Assembly (NCBI RefSeq): GCF_000253115.1
Contig: NC_014145.1
Location: 1,612,001-1,676,000, forward strand
Source: Thiomonas arsenitoxydans
Lineage (GTDB): Bacteria > Pseudomonadota > Gammaproteobacteria > Burkholderiales > Burkholderiaceae_C
Direction of reading: 5' to 3'
Length of the DNA: 64,000 nt
Position numbers and translations under genes: made by a program. The notes under the pieces are model-generated. The model saw only the letters and a list, made by a program, of their open reading frames with translations. It was not told the DNA's origin and made no database searches. Of this stretch, positions 33,692-42,822 are shown in pieces. Positions within the stretch are counted from its first letter, which is position 1; each line of letters begins with the position of its first letter.

Positions 33692-34663
33692 TCAAATTCG
33701 ATCGCGGGTGGTTTGTCGGGCGAGCTGAGCAAACCAGGCACGCGCCTGGTCGCTGTCGTTCTGAATCGCCGCGATCAGTTGAGTCAGGTCGGGGTAATGC
33801 GCTTCGTCGCGCAGTTTGTGCAGGAGTTCCACCCGGATGAGTTTACCGTAGGCCTCTCCATGCCAATCGAACACATGCGTTTCCAGCAACACCCGCCCGT
33901 CGGTCTCGACGGCCGGTCGTGTTCCCAGGCTTGCCACGGCGGGCAGGGGCGCCAACTCCAGCCCGTGCACCCGGGCGACGAAAACACCGCCAAGCGCGGG
34001 GCGTGCGCGATCAAAACGCAGATTCAGCGTAGGAAATCCCAGCTTGCGGCCAAGTTTGGCCCCGTGCAACACATGCCCCGAAATGGCATAGGGGCGACCC
34101 AGCAAAACCTGCGTGGTCTCCATGTCACCCGCCTGCAGCGCCTGCCGCACAGCCGAACTCGAGATTCGCAACGCGGTTTCCGTGACCACAGGCATCTGAC
34201 GTGCTTCGCCGCCCAGGTTGCGCATCAAGGTATCGAGCTGGGCGAAATCTCCCGCGCGCCTGGCGCCAAAGCGGAAATCATCGCCGACCAGGACGAATTG
34301 CGCCTTGAGGCCCTGCCATACGATCTGCACCACAAACTCCTCTGGAGATAACGCGGCGATGCGAGGATCGAAGCGCAGCACGACAACTTGCTGCACTCCG
34401 GCTTCACGCAAGGCGCACAACTTGTCGCGCAAGGTCGAAATATGGCTGGGTGCGGAGTCAGGGTGCCCCTGGAGTGTTGCAAAAAAATCACGCGGGTGCG
34501 GCTCGAAAGTCAGCACCGTCGGCACCAGCCCACGCGACCGGGCGACTTGCACCAACTGGTGCAACATGGCGAGATGTCCCCGGTGCACCCCATCGAAATT
34601 GCCGATGGTCAGTGCCGTTTGCGAGGCCAACGATTTGTGATGAATTCCTCTAAAAACATACAT
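33692..34663 (-). CDS. ribF: Bifunctional riboflavin kinase/FAD synthetase
   Basis: This 323-residue protein has an N-terminal nucleotidyltransferase domain (TIGNFDGVHRGHLAML, then FEPHPRDFF and RFGARRAGD) that adenylylates FMN. Its C-terminal riboflavin kinase domain (GRKLGFPTLNL, GGVFVARVHG, LETHVFDWHGEAYG) phosphorylates riboflavin. It supplies FMN and FAD to the many flavoproteins of the window. It is the first gene of ribF-ileS-lspA and is divergent from the cold-shock gene. The promoter should lie in the AT-rich stretch 34664-34740. Confidence 0.95.
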   Translation of the reverse strand: MYVFRGIHHKSLASQTALTIGNFDGVHRGHLAMLHQLVQVARSRGLVPTVLTFEPHPRDFFATLQGHPDSAPSHISTLRDKLCALREAGVQQVVVLRFDPRIAALSPEEFVVQIVWQGLKAQFVLVGDDFRFGARRAGDFAQLDTLMRNLGGEARQMPVVTETALRISSSAVRQALQAGDMETTQVLLGRPYAISGHVLHGAKLGRKLGFPTLNLRFDRARPALGGVFVARVHGLELAPLPAVASLGTRPAVETDGRVLLETHVFDWHGEAYGKLIRVELLHKLRDEAHYPDLTQLIAAIQNDSDQARAWFAQLARQTTRDRI

Positions 34664-35026
34664 AAAAACAATTTATTAGAGTGTTATTTTGAGAGATTTT
34701 TTGAGCTGCTGCAGCAATCAAAAAATTTTAAGGGTGCGCTCCAATCTGATGCGCACGTCGGCGCATCGCTGCGACCTTGCCTGCCTGAAAAACGTCTATT
34801 GTCCGCCTTATCCAACACCGCGCCGATTGCTGTCGTGCACAGAGGGTTTGCCCTGCGCTGAATTGTCGCGCGCGCTGGTTTTTTGCGTGTATAGTTAGTG
34901 CGCAGTCGAAACAAGAACCAAGGTTCTCATTTGCTTGAAATGTTGGCTTGTGGCGGTTTCACAGTAGTGATTTGCCGGGCTTGTTGAAGATTTGCACTTA
35001 TCTATATTTTCTTTAAAGGTTGATTC
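34664..35026 (+). promoter_or_regulatory. Divergent control region and long leader of the cold-shock gene
   Basis: This 363-bp non-coding stretch is AT-rich at its left end (34664-34740). There an inverted repeat, TTTTTTGA with TCAAAAAA (34697-34721), encloses GCTGC-T-GCAGC. A -10-like TATAGT is at 34890-34895 without a good -35. Transcription from there would give a leader of about 125 nt, the size expected of cspA-type thermosensing leaders. AAAGG before the ATG is the ribosome site. No ORF in the stretch is convincing. Confidence 0.45.
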
Positions 35027-35230
35027 ATGGCTACCGGTACTGTGAAATGGTTTAACGAGTCCAAGGGCTTCGGCTTCATCAAGCCTGATGAAGGCGGCGA
35101 AGATCTGTTCGCGCATTTTTCTGAAATTCAGGCCAAAGGTTTCCGCACTCTGCAGGAAAACCAGCGCGTCGAATTCACGGTGAAGGCTGGCCCGAAAGGT
35201 CCCCAGGCTTCTGCCATTCGCCCCATCTAA
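35027..35230 (+). CDS. CspA-family cold-shock protein
   Basis: This 67-residue single cold-shock domain binds single-stranded RNA and DNA. Both RNP motifs are intact: [11 protein letters not shown] (RNP1) and [10 protein letters not shown] (RNP2), after the standard [10 protein letters not shown] start. It acts as an RNA chaperone that melts secondary structure, often at low temperature or during rapid growth. It is a monocistronic unit with a long leader upstream and an intrinsic terminator about 50 bp downstream. Which CspA paralogue it is cannot be told. Confidence 0.96.
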   Translation: MATGTVKWFNESKGFGFIKPDEGGEDLFAHFSEIQAKGFRTLQENQRVEFTVKAGPKGPQASAIRPI

Positions 35231-35280
35231 TTAGATAGGGTGGCTGCGTCCTGATCAAAAGTCAGGGCGTTGCAAAATCA

Positions 35281-35303
35281 ACCGGCCACTGGCCGGTTTT
35301 TTT
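35281..35303 (+). terminator. Intrinsic terminator of the cold-shock gene
   Basis: ACCGGCC-ACT-GGCCGGT forms a perfect 7-bp stem followed by a run of T residues up to 35303, about 50 bp after the stop codon. It is a textbook intrinsic terminator. Confidence 0.88.
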
Positions 35304-35335
35304 GTGCGCCAACTATCTCGATAGACTCGTAACTC

Positions 35336-35899
35336 ATGGTCGAGGATTTCGTTCGACATTACGGCTATGCCGCAGTAGCTTTAGGCGCCCTTGCCGAGGG
35401 AGAGACCGTACTGCTGCTTGCGGGGTATGGGGCCCACCGTGGCTGGCTGGAGTGGCCTTGGGTTGTTTTGGTGGCTGCACTGGCAGCTACTCTGGGGGAT
35501 CAGTTTTTTTTCTTTCTGGGGCGTTGGTTTGGGCCGCAGTTGGTCCAGCGTTTCTCGGGCCTGGAAAACAATCTGCCCCGCGTTCAGCGCTTGCTGCATC
35601 GCGGGGCGCCCTGGGCGATTGTCAGCGTGCGTTTTCTCTATGGCTTGCGCATCGCCGGTCCCGTGCTGATCGGCATGGCGGGCGTAGCACCCTGGCGGTT
35701 TGTGCTTTACAACGCCATAGGCGCCGCCTTGTGGGCGCCGCTGGTCACGGGGCTGGGATGGTTTTTCGGCGCTGGCGTGGCGGAGTTGGCGTCTCGCTTG
35801 CAATGGGCCGAAGAAATCCTGCTGGCTATCGCCATCGTCGTCTTGTTGATCGTCTGGCGTCTGTGGAAACGCCGACAACGCGCATCTTCAAATCTTTAG
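35336..35899 (+). CDS. DedA-family membrane protein
   Basis: This 187-residue integral membrane protein of the DedA/VTT superfamily has ALAEGETVLLLAGY near the N-terminus (with the family acidic residue). GDQFFFFLGRWFG and VRFLYGLRIAGPVLIGMAGV carry the conserved Arg and Gly pattern. A basic C-terminal tail follows. Some members flip undecaprenyl phosphate or phosphatidylethanolamine and affect membrane potential. Which lipid this one handles is unknown. It overlaps the convergent trpS stop by 12 bp. Confidence 0.92.
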   Translation: MVEDFVRHYGYAAVALGALAEGETVLLLAGYGAHRGWLEWPWVVLVAALAATLGDQFFFFLGRWFGPQLVQRFSGLENNLPRVQRLLHRGAPWAIVSVRFLYGLRIAGPVLIGMAGVAPWRFVLYNAIGAALWAPLVTGLGWFFGAGVAELASRLQWAEEILLAIAIVVLLIVWRLWKRRQRASSNL

Positions 35900-37117
35900 G
35901 CCCATCGCGTCTCGGACGGCGTGCATAGTTTGTTGTGCCGTGGCGCGCGCCTTGTCGCTGCCGTGCGCCAGGATGTCGTGCACCAGCGCGGGGTTGTCGA
36001 GGTAGGGCTGGGCCCGCTCGAACATGGGTTGCTGTTCACGCAGGATGGCATCGATGACGGGCTGCTTGCACTCCAGGCAGCCGATGCCCGCCGTGGTACA
36101 GCCGCGTTGCACCCAGTCGCGGGTGGCGTCGTCAGTGTAGGCCAGGTGGAATTGCCAGACGGGACAGAGTTCGGGCGTGCCGGGATCGGTGCGTTTGACG
36201 CGCGCGGGATCGGTGGGCATGCGTTTGATTTTGTGCTCGACGCTCGCGCGCTCCTCCCGGATGGCGATGGAATTGCCGTAGCTCTTGGACATCTTGCGGC
36301 CATCCAACCCTGGCAGCTTGGACTCAGGGGTCAGCAGCGCTTCGGGTTCGCGCAGGATTTGCCTGCGACCACCGCTGAGTTGCGCTCGCAAGGCGTCTTT
36401 TTCTGCACGCGACAGTTTGCTGGCGGCGATCAGTTCGCGAGCCTGTTCGCGTTTTTCGGTCAGCCCCTCCTGATCGGCGGCACGACGCAGGGCAGCGAGT
36501 TGTGCGCGAACGTCCTCGGGCAATTTGGCCGCCGCGGCTCGCGACTGCGCCTCAACCGCAGGGTCTTTGCCATAGAGGTTGTTGAAACGGCGCGCGATTT
36601 CACGGCTCATCTCTATGTGCGGCACCTGATCGGCCCCGACGGGCACATAACGCGCGAGATAAATGAGGATGTCTGCGGCCTGCAGCAGCGGGTAGCCGAG
36701 AAAGCCGTAGGTCGTCAGGTCTTTGTCCTTCAGATTGGCGATCTGATCTTTGTATGTGGGCACACGCTCCAGCCAGGACAAAGGGGTGCCCATACCCAGC
36801 AGCAGAAACAGCTCGGCGTGCTCCAGCACCCGGCTTTGTACGAATAAGGTGGCCTTGTTCGGATCGACGCCAGCGGCCAGCCAGTCGATCACCATCTCGG
36901 TGGTGTGCGCGTGGATGGTTTCCGGCGTTTCGTAATGGGTGGTCAGCGCGTGCCAGTCGGCGACGAAAAAGTAGCAGTCGTGCGCGTTTTGCAGCTGTGC
37001 CCAGTTTTTCAAGGCGCCGTGGTAATGCCCCAGGTGCAGCGCACCCGTGGGGCGCATGCCGGACAAAACGCGATCATCGGCGCCCGTTGCGCCATCGGCC
37101 TGTGCAGGGAGAGTCAT
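35888..37117 (-). CDS. trpS: Tryptophanyl-tRNA synthetase
   Basis: This 409-residue class I synthetase starts at ATG 37117 (MTLPAQADG), 20 residues before the first motif. VLSGMRPTGALHLGHYHGAL contains the HIGH-equivalent LGHY, and LDGRKMSKSYGNSI holds KMSKS. The open frame continues upstream to 37972, but that part is antisense noise over the protease gene. The region before the start is pyrimidine-rich with no ribosome site, so translation may depend on coupling to the protease gene 29 bp upstream. A lysine/glutamate-rich insertion of about 60 residues (residues 190-250) makes it longer than the E. coli enzyme, as usual in betaproteobacteria. Confidence 0.95.
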   Translation of the reverse strand: MTLPAQADGATGADDRVLSGMRPTGALHLGHYHGALKNWAQLQNAHDCYFFVADWHALTTHYETPETIHAHTTEMVIDWLAAGVDPNKATLFVQSRVLEHAELFLLLGMGTPLSWLERVPTYKDQIANLKDKDLTTYGFLGYPLLQAADILIYLARYVPVGADQVPHIEMSREIARRFNNLYGKDPAVEAQSRAAAAKLPEDVRAQLAALRRAADQEGLTEKREQARELIAASKLSRAEKDALRAQLSGGRRQILREPEALLTPESKLPGLDGRKMSKSYGNSIAIREERASVEHKIKRMPTDPARVKRTDPGTPELCPVWQFHLAYTDDATRDWVQRGCTTAGIGCLECKQPVIDAILREQQPMFERAQPYLDNPALVHDILAHGSDKARATAQQTMHAVRDAMGLKI

Positions 37118-37146
37118 AAGGAAAGAGTCGGAGGAGAAAAGGGGGC

Positions 37147-37806
37147 TCAGAGGAGCATCTGAAAGGGGCTGAGCAGAACCTTGAGAACTTGCATGGACAG
37201 CGCCATGAGCGGGCTGAGCCAGAAGTTGGTGACGATGCCAGTGAGCACCAGCGCCATCACGATGAAAAAGCCGTAGGGTTCGACCCTTGAGACGGCGATG
37301 GCTTGCCGCACCGGCAGCAGCCCCACCAGAATGCGGCCGCCATCGAGTGGCGGCAGCGGAAACAGGTTGAACACGAACATCACCAGATTCACCAGAATAC
37401 CGGCCTGGGCAACATCGTAAAAATAGACCTCGTTGACGGCGAAGGCGTGCAGGCCGACAAGCAGCAGGCCCCAGAGAAAGGCCTGAAAAAAGTTGGAAGC
37501 CGGGCCGGCGAGCGCGACCCAGATCATGTCGCTCTTGGGGTTGCGCAGTCGCCCGAAATTCACTGGGACCGGCTTGGCATAGCCAAAAAGAAAAGCCCCG
37601 GAGGTGGCGAAATAGAGAATGAGAGGCACGAGGATGGTGCCGATCGGATCGATGTGCCGCACCGGATTGAGAGATACGCGGCCCATCATGTAGGCGGTGT
37701 TGTCGCCGAAGTAGCGCGCCGCATAGCCGTGCGCCGCTTCGTGCAGGGTGATGGCGAAGAGCACCGGCAGGGCGTAGACGGTGACAGCCTGTATGAGTTG
37801 ATCCAT
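37147..37806 (-). CDS. Site-2 protease family (M50) membrane metalloprotease
   Basis: This 219-residue intramembrane zinc protease has the zinc-binding HEAAHGYAA in the first helix and the second metal site in FNLFPLPPLDGGRIL. In total there are five or six helices. It is of the short S2P type without PDZ or CBS domains. The substrate is unknown. The neighbours Sua5, PHP phosphatase and trpS form a conserved minus-strand group in related bacteria; gaps here are 90 bp upstream and 29 bp downstream. Confidence 0.93.
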   Translation of the reverse strand: MDQLIQAVTVYALPVLFAITLHEAAHGYAARYFGDNTAYMMGRVSLNPVRHIDPIGTILVPLILYFATSGAFLFGYAKPVPVNFGRLRNPKSDMIWVALAGPASNFFQAFLWGLLLVGLHAFAVNEVYFYDVAQAGILVNLVMFVFNLFPLPPLDGGRILVGLLPVRQAIAVSRVEPYGFFIVMALVLTGIVTNFWLSPLMALSMQVLKVLLSPFQMLL

Positions 37807-37896
37807 GCGGGAATTGTAGGAAGGGCGTGGTGACAGGACGGGCCAGGGGCGGCTTGACCCGCCCTGCGCCGAGGATGAAGAGCTTGATTGCGGGGT

Positions 37897-38532
37897 TTAC
37901 TGCAGGGCCGGGAGGCCGAGCGCATCGAGCGGGCCGCGGCCGATGCGAATGACCACCGGCTCGGCGCCGCACAGATCGACCACGGTGGTGGGCTCGCTAG
38001 GGCAGGGCCCGGCGTCGAGCACCAGATCGACTTGATGCTCGAGCTGGTCGCGAATGTCGGCGGCGTCGTTCAGCGCGTGTTCGTCTCCGGGCAGAATCAA
38101 GGTGGTGGCGAGCAGGGGTTGGGCCATTTCCACCAGCAGGGTGTGGGCAACGGCGTTTTGCGGCACCCGCACGCCGATCGTCTTGCGCGAGGGGTGCGAC
38201 ACTCGGCGCGGCACTTCCTTGGTGGCTTCGAGAATGAAGGTGTAGGGCCCGGGCGTGCAGGCGCGGATGAGACGGTATTGCCGGTTGTCCACGCGGGCAT
38301 AGTTTCCTAGCTCAGACAGGTCGCTGCACAGCAGGGTGAGGTGATGCCGCTCATCCACCTGGCGGATTTGCCGCAGGCGTTGCACGGCGGCTTTGTCGTC
38401 GAGATGGCAGACCAGGGCATAAGACGAGTCGGTCGGAATCGCCGCCACGCCACCACTGTGCAGCACGGCGGCGGCTTGCTTGATCAGCCGAAGCTGCGGG
38501 TTGTCGGGGTGCAGGTTGAAGTATTGCGCCAT
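37897..38532 (-). CDS. L-threonylcarbamoyladenylate synthase (Sua5/YciO/YrdC family)
   Basis: The gene encodes 211 residues from ATG 38532 (MAQYFNLHPDNPQ). The YrdC-like fold is shown by GGVAAIPTDSSYALVC, the KxR-type region RLRQIRQVDERHHLTLLC, TPGPYTFILEATKEVPRR, and RKTIGVRVPQ. It would make threonylcarbamoyl-AMP for the t6A modification of tRNAs. YciO-type paralogues share the fold and may differ in activity; the MAQYF start and the short length are closer to YciO. It starts 11 bp after the PHP gene. Confidence 0.88.
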   Translation of the reverse strand: MAQYFNLHPDNPQLRLIKQAAAVLHSGGVAAIPTDSSYALVCHLDDKAAVQRLRQIRQVDERHHLTLLCSDLSELGNYARVDNRQYRLIRACTPGPYTFILEATKEVPRRVSHPSRKTIGVRVPQNAVAHTLLVEMAQPLLATTLILPGDEHALNDAADIRDQLEHQVDLVLDAGPCPSEPTTVVDLCGAEPVVIRIGRGPLDALGLPALQ

Positions 38533-38543
38533 GGTGGAGGGGT

Positions 38544-39395
38544 TCAATGCAGCAAATCCCAGACGGGAGCGAGATCGGCAGGCAGGGGGGCGAGACGCCC
38601 GAGGTCGCAGATGCTTTCTCCTGGGCTGTGAAAATCGGAGCCACGCGAGGCGTAGAAGCCGAATTCCAGCGCGAGCTTGGCGTATTTGCGGGCCTGCGCT
38701 GCGGTATGGCTGCCGGTCACCACCTCGATGCCCTGACCGCCCAGCGACTTGAAGCGTTCCAGCAGGGCCCACTCTTCGGTTTCGGTGAAGCGGTAACGCC
38801 CCGGATGTGCAATCACGGTGATTCCCCCGGCGGCGCGAACCCAGCTCAGGGCCTCGTCGAGGCGGGCCCATTCGTGTTCGACATAGCCAGGCTTGCCCGG
38901 TGTGAGATAGCGGCTGAACACCTCGTGGGTCTGGCGGCACACGCCGAGTTCCACCAGCAAGCGGGCAAAGTGCGTGCGCGACATCAGCGCCGGATTGCCC
39001 GCATAGCGCAGCGCGCCGGCGTATACGTCGGACAGACCCAGATGCTTTTCAAGATCGGCCGCCATATCTCTTGCGCGTTGGTCGCGACCGGAGCGAATCT
39101 GTTGCAGGCCGCCTTGCAAGACCGGATGAGAATCGTCGAAATTCAGCGCCACGATGTGCACGGTCTGCGCGGCAAAAGATACCGAAATTTCCACCCCAGT
39201 TACAAAACGCAGACCCAGCGACTCGGCGCTTTGCCGCGCTTCTGTCAAGCCGCCGAGTTCATCGTGATCGGTGAGCGCCCAGAGATCAACCCCATTCGCA
39301 TGGGCCCGCTGCGCCAGGGCGGCAGGCGTCAATGTGCCGTCTGAAACCGTGGAATGACAGTGCAGATCGGGGTTACGCGCAAAAGAAGCAGACAT
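38544..39395 (-). CDS. PHP-domain phosphoesterase (RNase AM / nucleoside bisphosphate phosphatase type)
   Basis: This 283-residue protein has all the metal-binding PHP motifs: DLHCHSTVSDG, LTDHDELGG, VIAHPGRY and SRGSDFHSPGE. Members of this branch (YciV, and the Chromobacterium enzyme) remove phosphates from 3',5'-nucleoside bisphosphates or trim 5' ends of RNA. The protein is cytoplasmic. It is the first gene of the group PHP-Sua5-M50-trpS and is divergent from ybaK with 38 bp between starts, so promoters overlap. Confidence 0.9.
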   Translation of the reverse strand: MSASFARNPDLHCHSTVSDGTLTPAALAQRAHANGVDLWALTDHDELGGLTEARQSAESLGLRFVTGVEISVSFAAQTVHIVALNFDDSHPVLQGGLQQIRSGRDQRARDMAADLEKHLGLSDVYAGALRYAGNPALMSRTHFARLLVELGVCRQTHEVFSRYLTPGKPGYVEHEWARLDEALSWVRAAGGITVIAHPGRYRFTETEEWALLERFKSLGGQGIEVVTGSHTAAQARKYAKLALEFGFYASRGSDFHSPGESICDLGRLAPLPADLAPVWDLLH

Positions 39396-39433
39396 GATGC
39401 CGCATTGTAGGGAGGACGTCTAAACTGCGCCGG

Positions 39434-39922
39434 ATGGGCAAATCTTCTCGACATATCAGCCTGACCCCGGCCACGCAATGGCTGCGCGCGCAAGGCGTGG
39501 CCTACACCGAGCATGTGTATGACTACGTCGATCATGGCGGAGCCGCCTGGGGCGCGCAGACCTTGGGGCTGCCCGTGCACGCGGTGATCAAAACCCTGGT
39601 GATGCAAGACGATGCATCGCAACCGCTGGTCGTGCTCATGCATGGCGACCGGGAGGTCTCGACCAAGCAGTTGGCCCGGGCAATCGGTGCGCGGCAGGTT
39701 GAGCCCTGCAAGCCAGAGGTGGCGCAGCGGCATAGCGGGTATCTGGTTGGCGGAACGTCGCCCTTCGGTCTGCGCAAGGCCATGCCGATTTATGGCGAGC
39801 AATCGGTGCGGGCGCTGGAGCGCATCTACATCAATGGCGGGCGGCGCGGCTATTTGCTGGGGCTCTCCCCCGACGTGCTCGACGCGGTTTTGCAGGTGCG
39901 CTGGGTGAACTGCGTTCAATAG
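39434..39922 (+). CDS. ybaK: Cys-tRNA(Pro)/aminoacyl-tRNA deacylase YbaK
   Basis: This 162-residue YbaK/EbsC-fold protein has the conserved lysine strand [26 protein letters not shown] and the diagnostic [16 protein letters not shown] loop. It hydrolyses tRNA-Pro mischarged with cysteine, acting in trans beside prolyl-tRNA synthetase. It starts 38 bp from the PHP gene, divergently, and plsY follows after 11 bp, so the two may be cotranscribed. Length is normal. Confidence 0.92.
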   Translation: MGKSSRHISLTPATQWLRAQGVAYTEHVYDYVDHGGAAWGAQTLGLPVHAVIKTLVMQDDASQPLVVLMHGDREVSTKQLARAIGARQVEPCKPEVAQRHSGYLVGGTSPFGLRKAMPIYGEQSVRALERIYINGGRRGYLLGLSPDVLDAVLQVRWVNCVQ

Positions 39923-39933
39923 AATCACAAAGC

Positions 39934-40566
39934 ATGAATACATCGAACGTTGTGGCCCTGATCTTCGCCGGGCTGGCCTATCTGTTGGGATCGCTGTCGT
40001 TCGCCGTCTTGGTCAGCCGCGTCATGGGCATGGCCGATCCGCGCACCTACGGTTCGGGCAACCCGGGCGCCACCAATGTGCTGCGCAGCGGCAACAAGCT
40101 CGCCGCCATCCTGACCTTGCTGCTCGACGCCTTCAAAGGCTGGCTGGCGGTCTGGCTGGGCCTGGTGATCGGTCCTGGCTTCGGGCTTAGCGCGCCGGGT
40201 GTGGCCCTGGTGGCTGTGGCCGTGTTTCTGGGGCATCTCTACCCTGTGTTTTTCCATTTCAAGGGCGGCAAAGGCGTGGCGACTGCTGCGGGCGTGTTGC
40301 TGGCCGTCCAGCCCTGGCTGGGGCTGGCTACGCTGGCGACCTGGCTGATCGTGGCCGGATTTTTTCGCTACTCCTCTTTAGCGGCGTTGGTGGCTGCGGT
40401 ATTCGCGCCGTTTTACTACTGGTTTGGCGGCGGGCTGGCCTGGAACGTCGACCCCGCGCTGCTGCTTGCCCTGATGATCATCAGCGCGCTGCTGATCTGG
40501 CGACACAAAAGCAATATCGGCAAGCTGATGCGCGGCGAAGAAAGCCGCATCGGGCGGAAGAAATAA
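39934..40566 (+). CDS. plsY: Acyl-phosphate glycerol-3-phosphate acyltransferase
   Basis: This 210-residue inner-membrane protein has five helices and the three PlsY loops: [16 protein letters not shown] (glycerol-3-phosphate/phosphate loop), [20 protein letters not shown], and the C-terminal basic [14 protein letters not shown]. It makes lysophosphatidate from acyl phosphate, the first membrane step in phospholipid synthesis. It is convergent with the retropepsin-like gene, with a 14-bp gap. Confidence 0.96.
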   Translation: MNTSNVVALIFAGLAYLLGSLSFAVLVSRVMGMADPRTYGSGNPGATNVLRSGNKLAAILTLLLDAFKGWLAVWLGLVIGPGFGLSAPGVALVAVAVFLGHLYPVFFHFKGGKGVATAAGVLLAVQPWLGLATLATWLIVAGFFRYSSLAALVAAVFAPFYYWFGGGLAWNVDPALLLALMIISALLIWRHKSNIGKLMRGEESRIGRKK

Positions 40567-40580
40567 AAACCGCGCGCCCC

Positions 40581-41261
40581 TCAATATCGAGGGCTCAGGG
40601 TCATGCGGTCGCCGTCGTGTTGCATATTGACCCGCTGCAGAAAGCTCATGCCGAGCAGGGCGTAGGGCATTGGGGTGTTGATCACCACGGCGGGTACGTT
40701 GTGCAGCTCAATATGGCCCACGCGCACTTTGTCGAGATCAATCAAGGTTGCAGGGATGGTGCCATTGGCGGTGTTGACGGCCGAGGTTCGCCTATTCTGC
40801 AGATTGATTCCCAGCCGCTGGGCTTGTTCGCGGCTGAGGGTGATGCGGGTGGCCCCCGTGTCCACCATCATGCGCAACAGTTCGCCGTTGATGCGGCACT
40901 CTGTCACGAACTGTCCGTTTGATTTCGCAAACAGAACGGTGCGCTGCGCGGCCGTCGCCCCCACGCCCAGCGGCGCGGCGCCCAGGCCCAGTTGCATTTT
41001 CTGCCCGCTGACTTCCACCGTGGCCTGTTGGTCCGAGAGGGCCAACAGTTTCATGCCTTGCACCGTTTGACCGATGCGCATTGTGCGCGGCGCGCCACCG
41101 TCGATCACCAGCAGCGCCTGATCGCCAAATTTTCCGGCCAGACCCACGCTTGCCGCCGCAAAGGCCGGGTTGCCGCCAAGCGCAAAGACCGTGCAGGCTA
41201 AGACCCAGCGGGCAGCGCGCGCAGCAGACCAAGGGCGCAGCAGCCTGGCGGATTTGCTCAC
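40581..41261 (-). CDS. Exported retropepsin-like aspartic protease (TIGR02281 type)
   Basis: This 226-residue protein has an N-terminal signal/anchor (ARWVLACTVFALGGNPAFA) followed by a domain with AVNTANGTIPATLIDL. The clan AA aspartic protease motif is MMVDTGATRITL, with Asp-Thr-Gly, and the second half ends in LLGMSFLQRVNM. One catalytic Asp per chain implies a homodimer, as in retropepsins. Bacterial members are periplasmic and of unknown substrate. The gene lies 6 bp after yajQ on the minus strand, and the two are probably cotranscribed. Confidence 0.88.
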   Translation of the reverse strand: MSKSARLLRPWSAARAARWVLACTVFALGGNPAFAAASVGLAGKFGDQALLVIDGGAPRTMRIGQTVQGMKLLALSDQQATVEVSGQKMQLGLGAAPLGVGATAAQRTVLFAKSNGQFVTECRINGELLRMMVDTGATRITLSREQAQRLGINLQNRRTSAVNTANGTIPATLIDLDKVRVGHIELHNVPAVVINTPMPYALLGMSFLQRVNMQHDGDRMTLSPRY

Positions 41262-41267
41262 GCCAGC

Positions 41268-41753
41268 TCAGTCCCGAAAATTGTTGAATGACAGCGGCGC
41301 TTCCTCGATGTCTTTGCGCAGCACCGCCATAGCTGCCTGCAGGTCATCGCGCTTGGCCCCGGTGATGCGCACGATGTCGCCCTGAATCGCTGCGGTCAGT
41401 TTGAGCTTGGAACCCTTGATCGCTGCGGTGATCTTTTTCGCCAGCTCCTGCGGAATGCCGGCCTTCACGGTGATGACCTGTTTGACCTTATCTCCGGAAA
41501 TTTTTTCGATTTTCCCGAGATCGAAAAAGCGTGGGTCGATTTTGCGCTTGGCGGCCTTGGCCATGAGCACATCGCGCACCTGCCCGAGCTGAAAGTCGCT
41601 GTCGGCCGTCAGCGTGAGCGCCTTGTCGTTCTGCTCGACCTGGGCGGAACTGCCCTTGAAATCAAAGCGGGTGGCGATTTCCTTCGCCGCTTGATCGCAG
41701 GCGTTGCGCACTTCGACAAGATCGGGTTCGAGAACGGCATCGAAAGAGGGCAT
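41268..41753 (-). CDS. yajQ: YajQ-family nucleotide-binding protein
   Basis: The gene encodes 161 residues from ATG 41753 ([15 protein letters not shown]); the upstream frame is not family-like. Two ferredoxin-like repeats are evident, with [32 protein letters not shown] and [22 protein letters not shown]. Members bind cyclic-di-GMP in Xanthomonas and Pseudomonas and act as transcription co-factors, though nucleic-acid or tRNA binding has also been proposed. It is divergent from murB with 43 bp between starts. Confidence 0.95.
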   Translation of the reverse strand: MPSFDAVLEPDLVEVRNACDQAAKEIATRFDFKGSSAQVEQNDKALTLTADSDFQLGQVRDVLMAKAAKRKIDPRFFDLGKIEKISGDKVKQVITVKAGIPQELAKKITAAIKGSKLKLTAAIQGDIVRITGAKRDDLQAAMAVLRKDIEEAPLSFNNFRD

Positions 41754-41796
41754 AAGTGAACCTTGAAGATAATGGACGTTTGATTTGTGGGATTCT

Positions 41797-42822
41797 ATGA
41801 GCCTGGAACTCGAAACCGATGTGCCCCTGCGCGCATTCAACACCTTTGGCATCGAAGCCACCGCGCGGCGTCTGGTGCGGGTGCGCAGTGCGCGCGATGT
41901 TCGTCTGGTGGTCGATCATCCCGAATGGGGACGTTCGCCCAAATTCATTCTGGGCGGCGGAAGCAACGTGCTGTTCACCCGCGACATTGACGATGCGGTG
42001 GTGGTGAAGACGGAAATTCGCGGCCTGCGCGTGCTCGAAGACGACGCCCGTTCCACCCTGATCGAAGTGGGCGCAGGCGAGCCCTGGCATGACGTGGTGA
42101 TCTGGGCGCTGGAGCAGGGCTTCGCTGGGCTGGAGAATCTTGCCCTCATTCCCGGCACGGCGGGGGCGGCGCCGGTGCAGAACATCGGCGCGTACGGCTT
42201 GGAGTTGTCCGACCGGCTGGAGTCGGTCGATGTGGTCGACTTGGTCACCGGCCGCAGCGCCACCTTGCCTGCGGCACATTGTCGGCTGGGCTACCGCGAC
42301 AGCATTTTCAAACGCGAACTCGCGGGCAAGTCGGTCATCACCGCGATTCGCCTGCGTCTGCCCAAGCCCTGGGCGCCTGTGGCGGGGTATGCGGATGTGG
42401 CGCGGTGGTTGCAGCGCGAGCAGATCTCCGATCCATCGCCCCACGACGTGTTCAAGGCCGTGTGCGCCATCCGAACCAGCAAATTGCCGGATCCTGCCCA
42501 GCTGGGCAACGCCGGGAGCTTTTTCAAAAATCCGGTGGTCAATCGCACCATCCGCAATGAAATCCTGGAAGAACATCCCGACATCGTCAGCTACCCGCTG
42601 GACGACGGCACCTACAAACTCGCCGCAGCGTGGATGATCGCCGCCTGCGGCTGGAAAGGGCAAACGCTGGGCCGCGCGGGGGTGCATGAGCAGCAGCCCC
42701 TCGTTCTGGTCAACCGCGGCGGGGCTACGGGCGCCAACGTGCTGGAACTGGCGCGCGCGGTGCAAGACAGCGTCGAGCAGAAATTCGGCCTTCGACTTGA
42801 GCCCGAACCGGTCATTCTGTGA
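41797..42822 (+). CDS. murB: UDP-N-acetylenolpyruvoylglucosamine reductase
   Basis: The gene encodes 341 residues from ATG 41797 ([18 protein letters not shown]); TTG 41785 is an unlikely earlier start. The FAD-binding domain has [12 protein letters not shown] and [15 protein letters not shown]. The substrate domain has the proton-donor Ser in [11 protein letters not shown] and ends EPEPVIL, as in E. coli-type (type I) MurB. It reduces UDP-GlcNAc-enolpyruvate to UDP-MurNAc with NADPH in peptidoglycan synthesis. Its stop overlaps the next start (TGATG at 42820-42824). Confidence 0.96.
   Translation: MSLELETDVPLRAFNTFGIEATARRLVRVRSARDVRLVVDHPEWGRSPKFILGGGSNVLFTRDIDDAVVVKTEIRGLRVLEDDARSTLIEVGAGEPWHDVVIWALEQGFAGLENLALIPGTAGAAPVQNIGAYGLELSDRLESVDVVDLVTGRSATLPAAHCRLGYRDSIFKRELAGKSVITAIRLRLPKPWAPVAGYADVARWLQREQISDPSPHDVFKAVCAIRTSKLPDPAQLGNAGSFFKNPVVNRTIRNEILEEHPDIVSYPLDDGTYKLAAAWMIAACGWKGQTLGRAGVHEQQPLVLVNRGGATGANVLELARAVQDSVEQKFGLRLEPEPVIL

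Noticed and set aside
37118-37972. Apparent N-terminal extension of trpS to 694 residues
   Set aside because: The extension lies over the M50 protease gene in another frame and has no recognisable domain; real TrpS begins at 37117.
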